DNA of 64,000 bases. It comes from Nitrospirota bacterium (GTDB lineage Bacteria; Nitrospirota; Thermodesulfovibrionia; Thermodesulfovibrionales; Magnetobacteriaceae). Positions 1-9,636 of the stretch are shown piece after piece. A program made the translations under genes and the position numbers. The notes beneath the pieces were generated by a model. It did no database searches and was not told where the DNA came from. It was given only the letters and a program-made list of their open reading frames with translations. Every line of letters starts with the position of its first letter. The first letter of the stretch is position 1. The DNA is taken from the NCBI GenBank assembly GCA_015233895.1, contig JADFXG010000002.1:62001-126000 (forward strand). The letters are read 5' to 3'.

Positions 1-37
1 GGAGCAGTTGTGATGCCCTCGTTGTAGTTTAGTGGCA

Positions 38-3000
38 ATGAGATTATTGAGAAATCTTTTTAAAATTGATCTGAACCGCATATCTCTGACACTAAAAATG
101 GCTCTTGTGTCAGTGCTGGTCGGTTTTATTGTAAGCGTTGCAGGTGGTTACGTACTCAGTAAAAACCTCAAAGCAGTGCTCAATGAACGGTTAACCGAAC
201 AGCTTACCAAAGTGGCGGCTGACAACAGAAGGGTTTTTGACAAGTTTTACATTGGCTTCCATCAGCAAGTACGCCTGTTTGTATCTCGCAGTGACTTTCT
301 AAATTATATTTCTAACGTAAAGTGGGACAATTCATCTGAGCCAATCATCCTGAAGGATGTTCCGCCGTGGGCTCCCCCTGCTTCAATGCTCCGGACATTT
401 CAGCAGTTTAGCTATCTGTTGTTGTTTGATGCAAATGGAAACCTGAGGGAATTCTTTCAAAATGATGCCAGACCTCCTTCTGTTGGCCTCTTAAAACAAA
501 ACTACTCACTTTTCTTGCAAATCAGTAACGACATCACAATGACAACATCCATAAGTGGAGAGCCATATGTCCTGTCCTCAAAGACTGTTTCAGATAATAA
601 AGGAAACACTCTTGCCACCCTGATGATGGTCGAACGTGTGGATTCGGATATGCTGCAGGTTCTCTACGGAACCGATGCGCCAGGAGTAATAGCGATTGTT
701 TCGTCAAAAGATTCAAAAGTAATAGTAAGCAATAAGCCCAATCTAATACCTCAGGGAACTACCTTCGACAACAATTTTAAAAAGAAATACACTTTTTTAG
801 GAAAGTCTTTCTTAGACTATGGAGATGTGGACTCGTGGTTAATGATTGTCTCTTTAATCTCCAATGAGGATGTGGAGAGCCTGGATCGCACTATCATGCT
901 TAGAACCAGGCTGTTGGGAATAGTAGGTGCGTCTTCCTTAATATTTTCTTTTGTAATCGTAATGATGTTTGCAATGAAAAAAATTTCACGTCTGAATCGT
1001 GAAATTACTGAGTTTTCAAAAGCGACAGGCGTAAACCTAAGTATGCAAAGCAATGCCGGCGACCAACTATTCCAACTTGAGAAGAGATTCAGGATGCTTT
1101 TAGATGAAATACTCATTTCGAGAAAAGAAATTGAAAATAAAAATGAAGAGTTAGAACTGAGAGTGGAGGAAAGAACTGAGGAGCTTGCTGCCGCTAATGA
1201 AGAGCTCTATGCCACTAATGAAGAGCTCAGTGCCACTAATGAAGAGCTCAGTGCCACTAATGAAGAACTTATTAATACAAACAATGTGTTAGAGCGTGAG
1301 GTATCGGAACGTAAGAAGGTTGAAGATGAGTTAGTAAAGGCAAAAGAGTCAGCAGAAGAGGCCAATAAAGCTAAGAGCACATTTTTAGCCAATATGAGCC
1401 ATGAGTTGCGCACCCCCATGAACGGTATCATAGGAATGACTAATCTGGCTCTGGACACACTCCTTGACAGCGACCAGAGGGAGTATTTAACCATAGTTAA
1501 AAACTCCTCAAACCATCTGCTTAACCTGATAAATGACGTATTGGATTACTCTAAAATAGAAGCCGGCAAAATGGAACTACAGGAGGCGGATTTTGATTTG
1601 TTTATAACTATAAAAACCACACTGGAACCTATGGTGATTACGGCAAACAACAAGGGAGTAAATCTAACAGTGGAGATTTCACCTGCAGTGCCGGCTTCAT
1701 TACAAGGAGATGCCGGAAGGCTGCGGCAGGTGTTGGTTAATCTTATCGGCAACTCTCTAAAGTTTACAGACAAAGGCAAAATTGAGTTGAAAGTGGATTT
1801 GGCTCAAAGAGTTTTAAAGACAGCTCAGCCCACTGATGAAAAAACTCAAATATTGTATTTCTCAATCTCTGATACAGGAATAGGTATTCCTAAAGAAAAC
1901 TTAGACGGAATTTTTGACAGCTTTAGCAGAGTAGAAAGTTTTTCAACCAAAAAATATGAAGGGACAGGGCTTGGGCTGGCAATAGTAAAAAAGGTTGTGG
2001 CAATGCTTGGTGGTGAGATATGGGTGGAGAGCGAATTAGGCAAAGGCAGTACCTTCTATTTCACGTCCAGATTTAAGGTATTATCAAAGCCTGCATCAGA
2101 CGTTGCACGCATAGAAAAGACTGCATTCAGACCTAAACGCATACTTGTAGTTGACAGTGATATATCTATAAGCAAAAAGATAGCCGAAATGATACGCAGT
2201 GATGGCTTCTATGTTGAAGTGGCCTCAGGCGGTTATGAGGCCTCAGGTATTCTCACATTTTCAACCATACAGTATGACATAGCCATTGTAGATTTCCAAC
2301 TTTCAGATATGGACGGCTTTGCATTTTCAAAAAATATGAAATCCATAGAGAAGTTGTCACATATCAAAGTGATTATGATGGTCTCAGCAGGCATAAAAGG
2401 AGATGACCTGCATTGCAGGGCTCTTGGCATTTCCGGGTACTTAGTTAAACCAATTTATAAGTCTGATTTAATTGCAATACTCTCTATGCTGATAGCTAAT
2501 TGGGAAAACCCTGAGGCACCGCTTTTGACTCGCCACACAGCGCTGGAATCAAGAAGTTCTCTTAATGTTTTATTAGCTGAGGATAATATCGTAAACCAGA
2601 CACTTGCAGTGAAACTTCTGGAAAAACACGGGATTAAGCCATCAGTTGCAGGAAACGGACTAGAGGCAACAGAGGCAACAGCTAAAACCCGCTTTGATCT
2701 CATTCTCATGGATATTCAGATGCCGGTGATGGATGGTTTAGAGGCGGCAAAGCATATAAGAAAATCACTGGACTGTGAGATAAATAAAGATGTGCCAATA
2801 ATAGCTATGACCGCTAACGCTCTCATAGGAGACAAGGAACGATGTATTGAAGCAGGGATGACAGATTATATTTCTAAGCCTATAGAGGCTGATGATTTAT
2901 ATGCACTAATTGAAAAGTACACCGCCTCCTGGCAGGCAAGGAGTGACACATCGTCTCTTAATCTTGAAGACAGATCGGATGATGTTTCCGCTTTACAGCA

Positions 3001-3391
3001 GCCTGCCCAAATCACATCTGAAACGTCATTAAATATAGCTAAAACCTTAAAGCGGGTAAAAAACGACGAGGGAATCCTCAGAGATATGTGGCAGGCGTTT
3101 GTAGAGGATGCTCCAAATCAGATAGCTTATCTTAAAACCCTGTTTGAAGCAAGAAATATAGAGGGGTTAAAACAACAAATCCATTTGATTAAAGGGATGT
3201 CCGCCAATGTTGGCGCCACAGCTCTTAACAGTGAATCTATAAGAACAGAGGCGGCACTTAAAAACATGAATGATAGCACTGAAGATGCAGAAAAAATACG
3301 AAGCTTTGTAGAAAATATACAATTTGAATCAGAGAAGGCTTTAAAGGATATGGCCACCTGTCTTTCACAACCTGTAGGCACAATTCGCTGA
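38..3391 (+). CDS. Membrane hybrid histidine kinase (HisKA-HATPase-REC-REC-HPt)
   Basis: A phosphorelay sensor. Seen: TM helix near residues 20-43, a periplasmic sensor region of about 245 residues, TM helix near 292-314, a HAMP-like segment and a long coiled coil. Then come the HisKA H-box with [10 protein letters not shown] (His about 455), HATPase N, D (DTGIGIP) and G (GTGLGLA) boxes, a first receiver (DFQLSDMDG), a second receiver ([15 protein letters not shown]) and a C-terminal HPt ([12 protein letters not shown], His about 1049). All phosphorelay residues look intact. Start: an ATG at 38 is preferred over an in-frame GTG at 32; no strong SD is visible. The coiled coil contains a 21-bp tandem repeat. 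No dedicated response regulator adjoins. The ligand is unknown. From the HisKA onward it is closely related to the kinase at 52668-56708. Confidence 0.93.
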   Translation: MRLLRNLFKIDLNRISLTLKMALVSVLVGFIVSVAGGYVLSKNLKAVLNERLTEQLTKVAADNRRVFDKFYIGFHQQVRLFVSRSDFLNYISNVKWDNSSEPIILKDVPPWAPPASMLRTFQQFSYLLLFDANGNLREFFQNDARPPSVGLLKQNYSLFLQISNDITMTTSISGEPYVLSSKTVSDNKGNTLATLMMVERVDSDMLQVLYGTDAPGVIAIVSSKDSKVIVSNKPNLIPQGTTFDNNFKKKYTFLGKSFLDYGDVDSWLMIVSLISNEDVESLDRTIMLRTRLLGIVGASSLIFSFVIVMMFAMKKISRLNREITEFSKATGVNLSMQSNAGDQLFQLEKRFRMLLDEILISRKEIENKNEELELRVEERTEELAAANEELYATNEELSATNEELSATNEELINTNNVLEREVSERKKVEDELVKAKESAEEANKAKSTFLANMSHELRTPMNGIIGMTNLALDTLLDSDQREYLTIVKNSSNHLLNLINDVLDYSKIEAGKMELQEADFDLFITIKTTLEPMVITANNKGVNLTVEISPAVPASLQGDAGRLRQVLVNLIGNSLKFTDKGKIELKVDLAQRVLKTAQPTDEKTQILYFSISDTGIGIPKENLDGIFDSFSRVESFSTKKYEGTGLGLAIVKKVVAMLGGEIWVESELGKGSTFYFTSRFKVLSKPASDVARIEKTAFRPKRILVVDSDISISKKIAEMIRSDGFYVEVASGGYEASGILTFSTIQYDIAIVDFQLSDMDGFAFSKNMKSIEKLSHIKVIMMVSAGIKGDDLHCRALGISGYLVKPIYKSDLIAILSMLIANWENPEAPLLTRHTALESRSSLNVLLAEDNIVNQTLAVKLLEKHGIKPSVAGNGLEATEATAKTRFDLILMDIQMPVMDGLEAAKHIRKSLDCEINKDVPIIAMTANALIGDKERCIEAGMTDYISKPIEADDLYALIEKYTASWQARSDTSSLNLEDRSDDVSALQQPAQITSETSLNIAKTLKRVKNDEGILRDMWQAFVEDAPNQIAYLKTLFEARNIEGLKQQIHLIKGMSANVGATALNSESIRTEAALKNMNDSTEDAEKIRSFVENIQFESEKALKDMATCLSQPVGTIR
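1190..1273 (+). repeat. Four 21-bp in-frame tandem repeats in a kinase coiled coil
   Basis: Four units of exactly 21 bp, based on GCCACTAATGAAGAGCTCAG plus T. Units two and three are identical; the first and last diverge slightly. Each unit encodes seven residues (A-T-N-E-E-L-S type), one coiled-coil heptad, between the HAMP-like region and the HisKA domain. Copy-number change would lengthen or shorten the signalling helix by whole heptads without altering frame. Confidence 0.9.
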
Positions 3392-3473
3392 TAAGGAAAA
3401 TACGTTACTGTGCCAAACGGCACCTTAAATTAATAACATCCATCTAAGCGTAGAATAAGAGAACTGAATTAAG

Positions 3474-4511
3474 TTAATAAACAGAGCCGCCGATAAAGTG
3501 GCAGTACTTACAGTTTATTCCATGTGTACAGTTTCCGGCCCATTTGGGTTCTTTGCCGTCAATCTCCGTTAGATACTGTTTGGCAGCGCGGTGACAGGGG
3601 TTTAACTTTAAACATTCCACAAGGTGTTTTCTTTCTTTTTTCAGCGTATAAAGGTGAAAGTGAGCGCCTGAGACCAGTTTCTTATTAAAACACTCCGCCG
3701 TTACCAGCTCAAACATCTCTATGGCCCTTTCCTCGCTGATACTTTTGATTCTCGTCACGCCGTTATAGTAGTCGGTCCAGCCTCTTTTGTTGCGTATGGT
3801 TTTAAATTGCTTAAGCTCCTCAATTTCCAAAAGTGTAGGGATGTAATCAGCCCATTTATGTGCAAAATATGCTGAATCTTTAATAAAGACGCTCATGTAA
3901 GACGGGTTTTTCTTGCGGTAATATTGATAGTTGTGGATTATCTCCAGATCAAGCACACTTGCAACCTTCTTACCCATCTGCCATGCCTGCATACAGATAT
4001 CCAGATCATGCTGGTATTTGTTATATTTGTCGTCAAAATAAAAACTCTTACAATCTCTCACAAACAACAGGGCACTGCAGAGTGTGGGCATATAGGCAGC
4101 GCTGCTTTTAATCTCATCGGGGTCGAGCATCTGATCGGTAAAGAGCCACGAAAGCCCGTCGCTGTCAATCCATATCCCGTCGTGGTTAGGCTCACCACTT
4201 TCAAACACATGGCGGCAACCCACAATGTCAGCTCCAAGAGCATCCGATACCTCATACACCCTCTCTAACCATCCGCTTTCGTATATTTCCACGTCATCAT
4301 CAAGAAAGACCACGTTCATACTGCGGTCGGCAGCATACCTAAGAATACGATTCATTACGGTTGGATGATTAAAGCTGCCGTCAAAGTTATTGTCCAGAAG
4401 GATAAACTCCGCACGGGTTAAATCCGTAGCCTTAACAGACCTCACAGCCCGCCGGGTTATCAGCCGGTTGTAGTTAGGGGTACACATCACTATAAGCGTA
4501 TCTTTTTTCAT
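3474..4511 (-). CDS. GT2-type glycosyltransferase with C-terminal Cys tail
   Basis: Probable family 2 (GT-A fold) glycosyltransferase. The N-terminus (VMCTPNYNRLITRRAVRSV) and the metal-binding acidic motif VVFLDDDVEIY near residues 88-98 fit the fold. The roughly 230-residue catalytic domain is followed by a helical, TPR-like stretch (CLKLNPCHRAAKQYL). An unusual tail follows with cysteines spaced C-x5-C-x2-C (CTHGINCKYC). The gene at 4516-5568 is a full-length paralog with the same tail. It is last in a minus-strand operon of three GT-like genes and a radical SAM gene, four bases after the preceding gene. Donor and acceptor sugars cannot be read from sequence. The upstream sigma-28-like promoter suggests a flagellar substrate (inference). 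Confidence 0.85.
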   Translation of the reverse strand: MKKDTLIVMCTPNYNRLITRRAVRSVKATDLTRAEFILLDNNFDGSFNHPTVMNRILRYAADRSMNVVFLDDDVEIYESGWLERVYEVSDALGADIVGCRHVFESGEPNHDGIWIDSDGLSWLFTDQMLDPDEIKSSAAYMPTLCSALLFVRDCKSFYFDDKYNKYQHDLDICMQAWQMGKKVASVLDLEIIHNYQYYRKKNPSYMSVFIKDSAYFAHKWADYIPTLLEIEELKQFKTIRNKRGWTDYYNGVTRIKSISEERAIEMFELVTAECFNKKLVSGAHFHLYTLKKERKHLVECLKLNPCHRAAKQYLTEIDGKEPKWAGNCTHGINCKYCHFIGGSVY

Positions 4512-4515
4512 AAGC

Positions 4516-5568
4516 TCACGTCAGAATATAGCATTTTCTGCAATCCACATACATATTACAATTATATTTTGACAGTTTTTCGCTCTCATTTCCCAATCTG
4601 TCTTTTAAGAGAGCTTTTGCCTTTTGATGACAAGGGTTATACTTAAGACAGTTTTCAAGATGAGATAGTTTTCCCTCAAGCTGATACAAGTGAAAATAAC
4701 TGTCTGACTTGTACTTTTCATTTATGCTCTCAGTCGCTACTTTTGTAAACAAACTGACAGAGAGTTCCTTATCAACAGTTTTCAGCCTTTCGGCTCGTAT
4801 AAGATAATGTTCGTAAGTCATGTGTCGCCATGTAATGGTTTCTGAAAACTCCTTAAATCTTACAAGTTCCGGGATTTCTAATAGTGTAGGGATATAAGAA
4901 GCCCATTTAGTAGAAAAATAACCTGAATCCTCATGAAACGTATCCCAGAAAGTTGGGTTTTTAAGCTCATAGTACTTAAGGTTGTGAATAATTTTCATCT
5001 CACGGTCACACGCAACTCTTGAGCCTTGCTGCCACGCCTGAATACAAATATCAATGTCATGATGGTACTTTATATAATTAACATCAAAGTAATACTTAGC
5101 AGGGTTTTTTACAAACATTACTGCACTGCAAAGTCCTGGCACATAAGCTGCGCCATTTATCACATACTTAGGTTCCATCACAAGATCATTGTACATCCAC
5201 GTACCGGTCTGTTTACACACAAAAATCCCTTCATGATTGAACGCTCCATTTTCATAAACATGCACTGAGCTTACAATGTCGGCTCCCATCGTCTCTGACA
5301 CCTCATGAAGGCGCTCTATCCAGTTGTAGTCATAGACCTCGATGTCATCGTCAAGGAATATGACGGTTTTTCCGGTTTCTGCCCCATACTTTAACATCCT
5401 GTTCATAACCGTGGGGTGATGAAAGCTCCTGTCGTAGTTATTGTCCAGAACTATAAACTCCGCTCTTTCTAAGTTGGTCTCTTTAACGGAACCTATAGCA
5501 CGCATGGAAATCATGCGGTTTACCGTTGGAGCACACATTACAACAATTGTATCTTTCATTGTTTTCAT
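4516..5568 (-). CDS. GT2-type glycosyltransferase, paralog with Cys tail
   Basis: Full-length paralog of the downstream glycosyltransferase. It has the same N-terminal strand (VVMCAPTVNRMISMRAIGSV), the DxD-type motif VIFLDDDIEVYD and a matching catalytic domain. The C-terminal helical segment (CLKYNPCHQKAKALL) and terminal C-x5-C-x2-C motif (CNMYVDCRKC) are also shared. The ATG at 5568 and a second in-frame ATG at 5559 are both possible; the second aligns better with the paralog. It sits between the radical SAM gene (24 bp away) and the other GT (4 bp). Probably a tandem duplicate that acts on a related acceptor. Confidence 0.85.
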   Translation of the reverse strand: MKTMKDTIVVMCAPTVNRMISMRAIGSVKETNLERAEFIVLDNNYDRSFHHPTVMNRMLKYGAETGKTVIFLDDDIEVYDYNWIERLHEVSETMGADIVSSVHVYENGAFNHEGIFVCKQTGTWMYNDLVMEPKYVINGAAYVPGLCSAVMFVKNPAKYYFDVNYIKYHHDIDICIQAWQQGSRVACDREMKIIHNLKYYELKNPTFWDTFHEDSGYFSTKWASYIPTLLEIPELVRFKEFSETITWRHMTYEHYLIRAERLKTVDKELSVSLFTKVATESINEKYKSDSYFHLYQLEGKLSHLENCLKYNPCHQKAKALLKDRLGNESEKLSKYNCNMYVDCRKCYILT

Positions 5569-5592
5569 AATATTATACTTATATTATTAAAA

Positions 5593-7701
5593 TTATTCAT
5601 CTACGATTTTTTTCTGTGTTCTGATAAACAGTATCGGGTCTTTAACAAAATCCCCTTCATAAGGAGTCATCTCATCGGTACCAAAACGACCGGCGTACTG
5701 ACTGGCAAAGCCGTCACATATAAACCCAAGGGCGCAGAAACGGCACTTATCACCTTGCTCAAAAGCAGTGTTTTTAAACTTATGCGCCTCTAAGAGGTGC
5801 ATCTCCTCCTCTGTATCAACAAGGTTTCTTATGACACGAGGAGTCTTTGGAGAGGGGTTTCTGGTTTTTTCAGAAAACCAGCTGCAGAAATCCCATTCGT
5901 GTGGGTCGTAGCTAAGTTGTGAGTAATTGTAGCATTTATTTTCGTGACCTTTCATCATGCAAAACGGGAAATACCTGACATTAGCCTCAAGCCCCACATG
6001 ATCGCAGTAGTCTAACGCCTCACGTAAGTACGGGCTTATATCACTGTGGTGCGCCTGAAAATCTATGTCCATTTTAAGAGTCCAGCCCTCAAATGGATTA
6101 TAGCTTATGAAATTAATAGCGCGCGCTCCGTGCTGATAACTAAATCTGGCAATATCTGTTAACTGTGTCTTATTAACGGCAGTCATTGTGCAATTGACCC
6201 GCCACTTAATAACGTGCTTCTGGAAATTTTCTACTGCCGAAACCACATGTTTCCAGCCGTCTTTTGATTTTGTAAGAAAGTCGTAAGTCTGCCCTATAGC
6301 ATGTACCGAACAGAGAAAATCATAAACTCCGGCTTCTTTTAATTTGAGCAAAGTCTCAACATTTGCTAAAGCTCTCATATTACTTATAAGCGTGGGTTTA
6401 AGGCCTATCTCATTACAATACTTAACTAACTCAATGATATGGGGATAAATCGTTGGCTCACCCCCTGTGATGTCAACACAATCGTTTTTGTACTCATTAC
6501 GGTATAAGTAGGCATCCTCTTTACATTCCTCAAGTGTGTGCCAGTTCTTAGCTGGGGTGTGGGCGTAGTAGCAAAATATACACTTAATATTACAAAGGTA
6601 ACCCACGTAGAGCACTGCCCGTTTGGTAAGTTTCCGGTCGGTTGTCGTCGTTAATTTATCAGAGGGCTTTATCTGAAGATCTCCTGTTTCATAATGGACA
6701 TCTTTAGATATTAACGTTGAATCATTTGATTTTACATTAGAATTATGCGTTACCAGACCATCGAAACCGATAACCGTTATTGTATCATAATGGACACTAA
6801 GCATCTCTTTAAGGTATTTTCTGACCTCAATTTCACGGCCTATCGGAGTTATTACAATAGTATCATATTCATTTATTGAATCTTTCAAACACTCCGTGTA
6901 ACGTATGGTATGGTTATGAAAAGGTTTTCCACAGAGCTCCTTATTTGCGTCAACTACAAGCTTAACACTTTCACCAAGCAGTGGGGCAAGTGCATTTGAT
7001 ATTGTTCCGGCACCGTAGAGAGCTATATTTTTTTTATTTTTTGATGCCGTAGCCAGCTCAAGGATGCTTAAAATAAAAGTGGTCATATTGTGCCGCTTGT
7101 ACAAGGGATGAGCTCTGGGGTTAAATTCAGGGAGGGAGCTGATGACAGCCGGCATTCTTAATTCCGGTACGTGTACGTTTACCATGGTTTTTTTCTCATG
7201 TTGCAGTATCGGGTCGCCAATAGCTGTCAGATTTTCCAAAAAAGCGGTATCAGGATTTTTGTTGTTGCCATCATTGCCGTTTTCACTTCTAAACCAATCA
7301 TTCAGGCCATACCTACAATGATATCGTACGATAAGTTCCATACACACAGATAAAATTGACAACTGTCCTTTGTCTTTAGAAAGTAAATACAGTCCTTTTG
7401 CACAGTCATCCTCACAACGCTTAATCATTTCCCACATTAGAGGAATGCTAATTGATTTCAGGTCAGGCACCCAAAATAAATAATCCACCCAGTAATTGAA
7501 ATCCTCAATCAGCGCCGCTTTCATAACCTCCTGCCGGCACCTGAGAGGGTCACTGTCGTAATACCAAAAACACCGGCACTCATAGCTAAAAAAATGTGAC
7601 ATTGCGGCATAGAGGTCATATATTTTAATAATATCCTCTGCTTTGGGCTCACTACTTAGGGGCAGCGCCAAAGCTATCCTTATTTCATAGGTTTTTTTCA
7701 T
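5593..7701 (-). CDS. Radical SAM/SPASM-like protein with internal Rossmann-like domain
   Basis: A 702-residue multidomain protein. Residues 1 to about 200 form an uncharacterised mostly helical region with several Cys. About 220-330 looks like a small Rossmann domain (IALYGAGTISNALAPLLG, then a sugar/nucleotide-binding-like pattern), as found at the end of some sugar methyltransferases. About 360-580 is a radical SAM core with C370-x3-C374-x2-C377 (CNIKCIFCYY) and the GGEP motif (DITGGEPTIYPH). The C-terminal 100 residues carry further cysteines (CSWFSEK; CRFCALGFIC), consistent with a SPASM-like auxiliary cluster. The gene lies inside the glycosyltransferase operon. It may modify a sugar, a glycoprotein or a peptide; the exact chemistry is not deducible. 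Confidence 0.85.
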   Translation of the reverse strand: MKKTYEIRIALALPLSSEPKAEDIIKIYDLYAAMSHFFSYECRCFWYYDSDPLRCRQEVMKAALIEDFNYWVDYLFWVPDLKSISIPLMWEMIKRCEDDCAKGLYLLSKDKGQLSILSVCMELIVRYHCRYGLNDWFRSENGNDGNNKNPDTAFLENLTAIGDPILQHEKKTMVNVHVPELRMPAVISSLPEFNPRAHPLYKRHNMTTFILSILELATASKNKKNIALYGAGTISNALAPLLGESVKLVVDANKELCGKPFHNHTIRYTECLKDSINEYDTIVITPIGREIEVRKYLKEMLSVHYDTITVIGFDGLVTHNSNVKSNDSTLISKDVHYETGDLQIKPSDKLTTTTDRKLTKRAVLYVGYLCNIKCIFCYYAHTPAKNWHTLEECKEDAYLYRNEYKNDCVDITGGEPTIYPHIIELVKYCNEIGLKPTLISNMRALANVETLLKLKEAGVYDFLCSVHAIGQTYDFLTKSKDGWKHVVSAVENFQKHVIKWRVNCTMTAVNKTQLTDIARFSYQHGARAINFISYNPFEGWTLKMDIDFQAHHSDISPYLREALDYCDHVGLEANVRYFPFCMMKGHENKCYNYSQLSYDPHEWDFCSWFSEKTRNPSPKTPRVIRNLVDTEEEMHLLEAHKFKNTAFEQGDKCRFCALGFICDGFASQYAGRFGTDEMTPYEGDFVKDPILFIRTQKKIVDE

Positions 7702-7721
7702 ATTTTCATTCCCAATTGGTT

Positions 7722-8402
7722 CTAAGACATCTTTAAGATTTTTATATCCTCATTTAAAAACAACTGTGCTTTAATGAAGTAACACCATTTGCTTCTAAAA
7801 TGCTCAAAGTCCTTTTCACCTGCCTCATCCCCTGTTAACAAACCATCTCCAGTTATCTCCAGTGTCATGGAGGCTGCAACCTTCTTTCCCTCTGACCATG
7901 TGTTGACACACATATCCGTCACGTATAGATTACCTTCAAAGTTTTCATCAATTTCAATCTTATCAGGGTGCATTATAAAGATAAGGCCCGGCGACACACC
8001 CGGCACGTACATAAATGGTAACGCAGGCTTGCCATCCTCCATTGCAACATGTGCAGCCTTATCGGTAAGATTGTAACCATAGATTCTCTTCTGTGTTTTT
8101 TCATTCAAATTTACACATCCCACTAAAGATGCGCCGGATAACTCCTGAGTGTTGGTGAGTTTATCAAGCCATGAGTAATCTTTAACCAAAACCCCGTTTT
8201 TAAGAATTACAACAGGCCTTCCATCGGCATAAGCCATGTAGGCCTTAATACGCCTTGAGAACGGCTCTTCATTATCATAGCCGCTGTCGGCTATAAAAAG
8301 TTCCGCCCTGGAAAGATCGGTCTTTTTTATATATTCAATGGTTTTTCTCGTAACCGGATGGTTTAAATCAAAGGTGCTTAGTATTATCAATATTTCTTTC
8401 AT
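7722..8402 (-). CDS. Truncated, motif-less glycosyltransferase-like protein
   Basis: First gene of the operon and related to the two downstream glycosyltransferases. The opening (ILIILSTFDLNHPVTRKTI), the SRAELFIADSGYD strand and the ending near HFRSKWCYFIKAQL all align with them. Two differences stand out. The acidic DDD motif that binds metal is replaced by K-N-G (VVILKNGVLVKDYSW). The protein also stops at 226 residues, lacking the helical region and Cys tail. It is therefore likely inactive as a transferase; a binding or regulatory subunit or a decaying paralog are options. The start is supported by a GGAG about 9 bases upstream. Confidence 0.75.
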   Translation of the reverse strand: MKEILIILSTFDLNHPVTRKTIEYIKKTDLSRAELFIADSGYDNEEPFSRRIKAYMAYADGRPVVILKNGVLVKDYSWLDKLTNTQELSGASLVGCVNLNEKTQKRIYGYNLTDKAAHVAMEDGKPALPFMYVPGVSPGLIFIMHPDKIEIDENFEGNLYVTDMCVNTWSEGKKVAASMTLEITGDGLLTGDEAGEKDFEHFRSKWCYFIKAQLFLNEDIKILKMS

Positions 8403-8440
8403 TAATTAACTCCGTTAAAAGTTTTTACATAGTTATTACT

Positions 8441-8467
8441 TTATCGGCATAAAAACCGTTTACCTTA
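8441..8467 (-). promoter_or_regulatory. Sigma-28 (FliA)-like promoter of the GT/radical SAM operon
   Basis: Read on the minus strand: TAAGGTAA, 11 bases, GCCGATAA. The -10 element matches the FliA consensus at all 8 positions. The -35 element matches TAAAGTTT at 5 of 8. The 11-base spacer is canonical. It ends 38 bases before the start codon of the first operon gene. No competing sigma-70 motif of similar quality lies closer. Consensus is from general knowledge of FliA promoters; transcription is not shown. Confidence 0.6.
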
Positions 8468-8535
8468 AAATCTTGCCAAAACATATCTAAATTATACCAA
8501 AAAAGCATCATAAGAAAAACATTTATCGGTGATTA

Positions 8536-9450
8536 TTAGAGGCTAAAAATATCTTTTAATGCGCTATCTATACCACTGTATTTAAAACTGAAACCATTTG
8601 AAAGAAGCTTTTGTGCAATGGCCCGCTGACCTTGTAACACCACAGTGCTGACCTCTCCCAATGCAAGCTTCAGAACAAACTCCGGCACTGAAGGCAGGAA
8701 ATAAAACTTGCCAAGGGCTGATGCCAGAGCACGTGAAAAATCACCATTGTTGACAGTTCCCGGTGAAGTACAATTTATCGGGCCTTCAATTTTATCGTTT
8801 CTGATGGCAAAAAGAAATATTTCAAGGAGGTCTTTTATATGTATCCACGGAAACCACTGCTTAGCGTTTCCTAACGGACTGCCAAGATTTAATTTAAAGG
8901 CAGGCAACATTGCCTTCAACGCACCTCCGCCTTTACCTAAAACAACACCAAATCGTGTTATAACGACTCTGATACCGGAACTTTTGGCTTTCATTGCTGA
9001 GGACTCCCACTCCTGTGCCGTCTTTGCTAAAAAACCTCTACCCGCCGGAGTGTTTTCGTAAACTAAATCCTGACCCGTGTCGCCGTAATAACCGGTAGCT
9101 GAGGTGCTTATTAAAACCGTCTTTTTACCTTCTCTGTGCCTGATAAGTGCATTGGTTAAGGAGCGGGTAGTAAACACTCTGCTTTCTCTTATTAGTTTTT
9201 TGGACTGCTCATTCCACCTTGTAAATATTGGGTAGCCTGCAAGGTTTATCGCAATATCACAATCGGAAACTGCGTCGTACCAACTACCCTCCTCCATGGG
9301 ATTCCCTTTGATAAGTGTAACACCACTGGGAAGCGGAGCACGGAGTTCACTTCTTCTTATTAGCGCAGTAACCTCAATTCCCTCATCCAGCAGCTTTCTA
9401 CAAAGTTCTCTACCTACAAAGCCTGTAGCGCCTGTAACAAATGCCCTCAT
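8536..9450 (-). CDS. TIGR01777/SDR39U1-family NAD(P)-dependent epimerase
   Basis: Atypical extended SDR. The N-terminal TGATGFVGRELCRKLL is the nucleotide-binding glycine motif. ISTSATGYYGDTG and the C-terminal helical region (a DUF1731-like segment with VLQGQRAIAQKLLSNGF) are the hallmarks of the TIGR01777 (YfcH/SDR39U1) family. The usual length is about 300 residues, as here (304). The physiological substrate of this family is unknown. It is a monocistronic-looking minus-strand gene upstream of the glycosylation operon and separated from it by that operon's promoter. Confidence 0.9.
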   Translation of the reverse strand: MRAFVTGATGFVGRELCRKLLDEGIEVTALIRRSELRAPLPSGVTLIKGNPMEEGSWYDAVSDCDIAINLAGYPIFTRWNEQSKKLIRESRVFTTRSLTNALIRHREGKKTVLISTSATGYYGDTGQDLVYENTPAGRGFLAKTAQEWESSAMKAKSSGIRVVITRFGVVLGKGGGALKAMLPAFKLNLGSPLGNAKQWFPWIHIKDLLEIFLFAIRNDKIEGPINCTSPGTVNNGDFSRALASALGKFYFLPSVPEFVLKLALGEVSTVVLQGQRAIAQKLLSNGFSFKYSGIDSALKDIFSL

Positions 9451-9636
9451 AATGTTATATTAACAAAAAAAGCACAACTAAAAAACACAATCGATAGATT
9501 ACTCACTTAGACACTATCCTCAAGCAGAAATGCTACATCCTTGCTTACGAGATTACACTACCGGTTACATAAGACAGGGGAAAGCCCTTTCACGAAATAA
9601 TTTAAGCGACATTATGTCTCATTTATCTCTCTCTTT

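Noticed and set aside
3410-3423. GTGCC-AAAC-GGCAC hairpin as terminator between convergent genes
   Set aside because: The stem is only 5 bp and no U-tract follows; support is too weak to list as a feature.
3468-3495. Plus-strand TAAGTTAA-N11-GCCGATAA resembling a sigma-28 promoter
   Set aside because: It lies in the 3' end of the glycosyltransferase gene, points antisense into the operon, and the GCCGATAA is explained by Gly-Gly codons on the other strand. There is no target gene.
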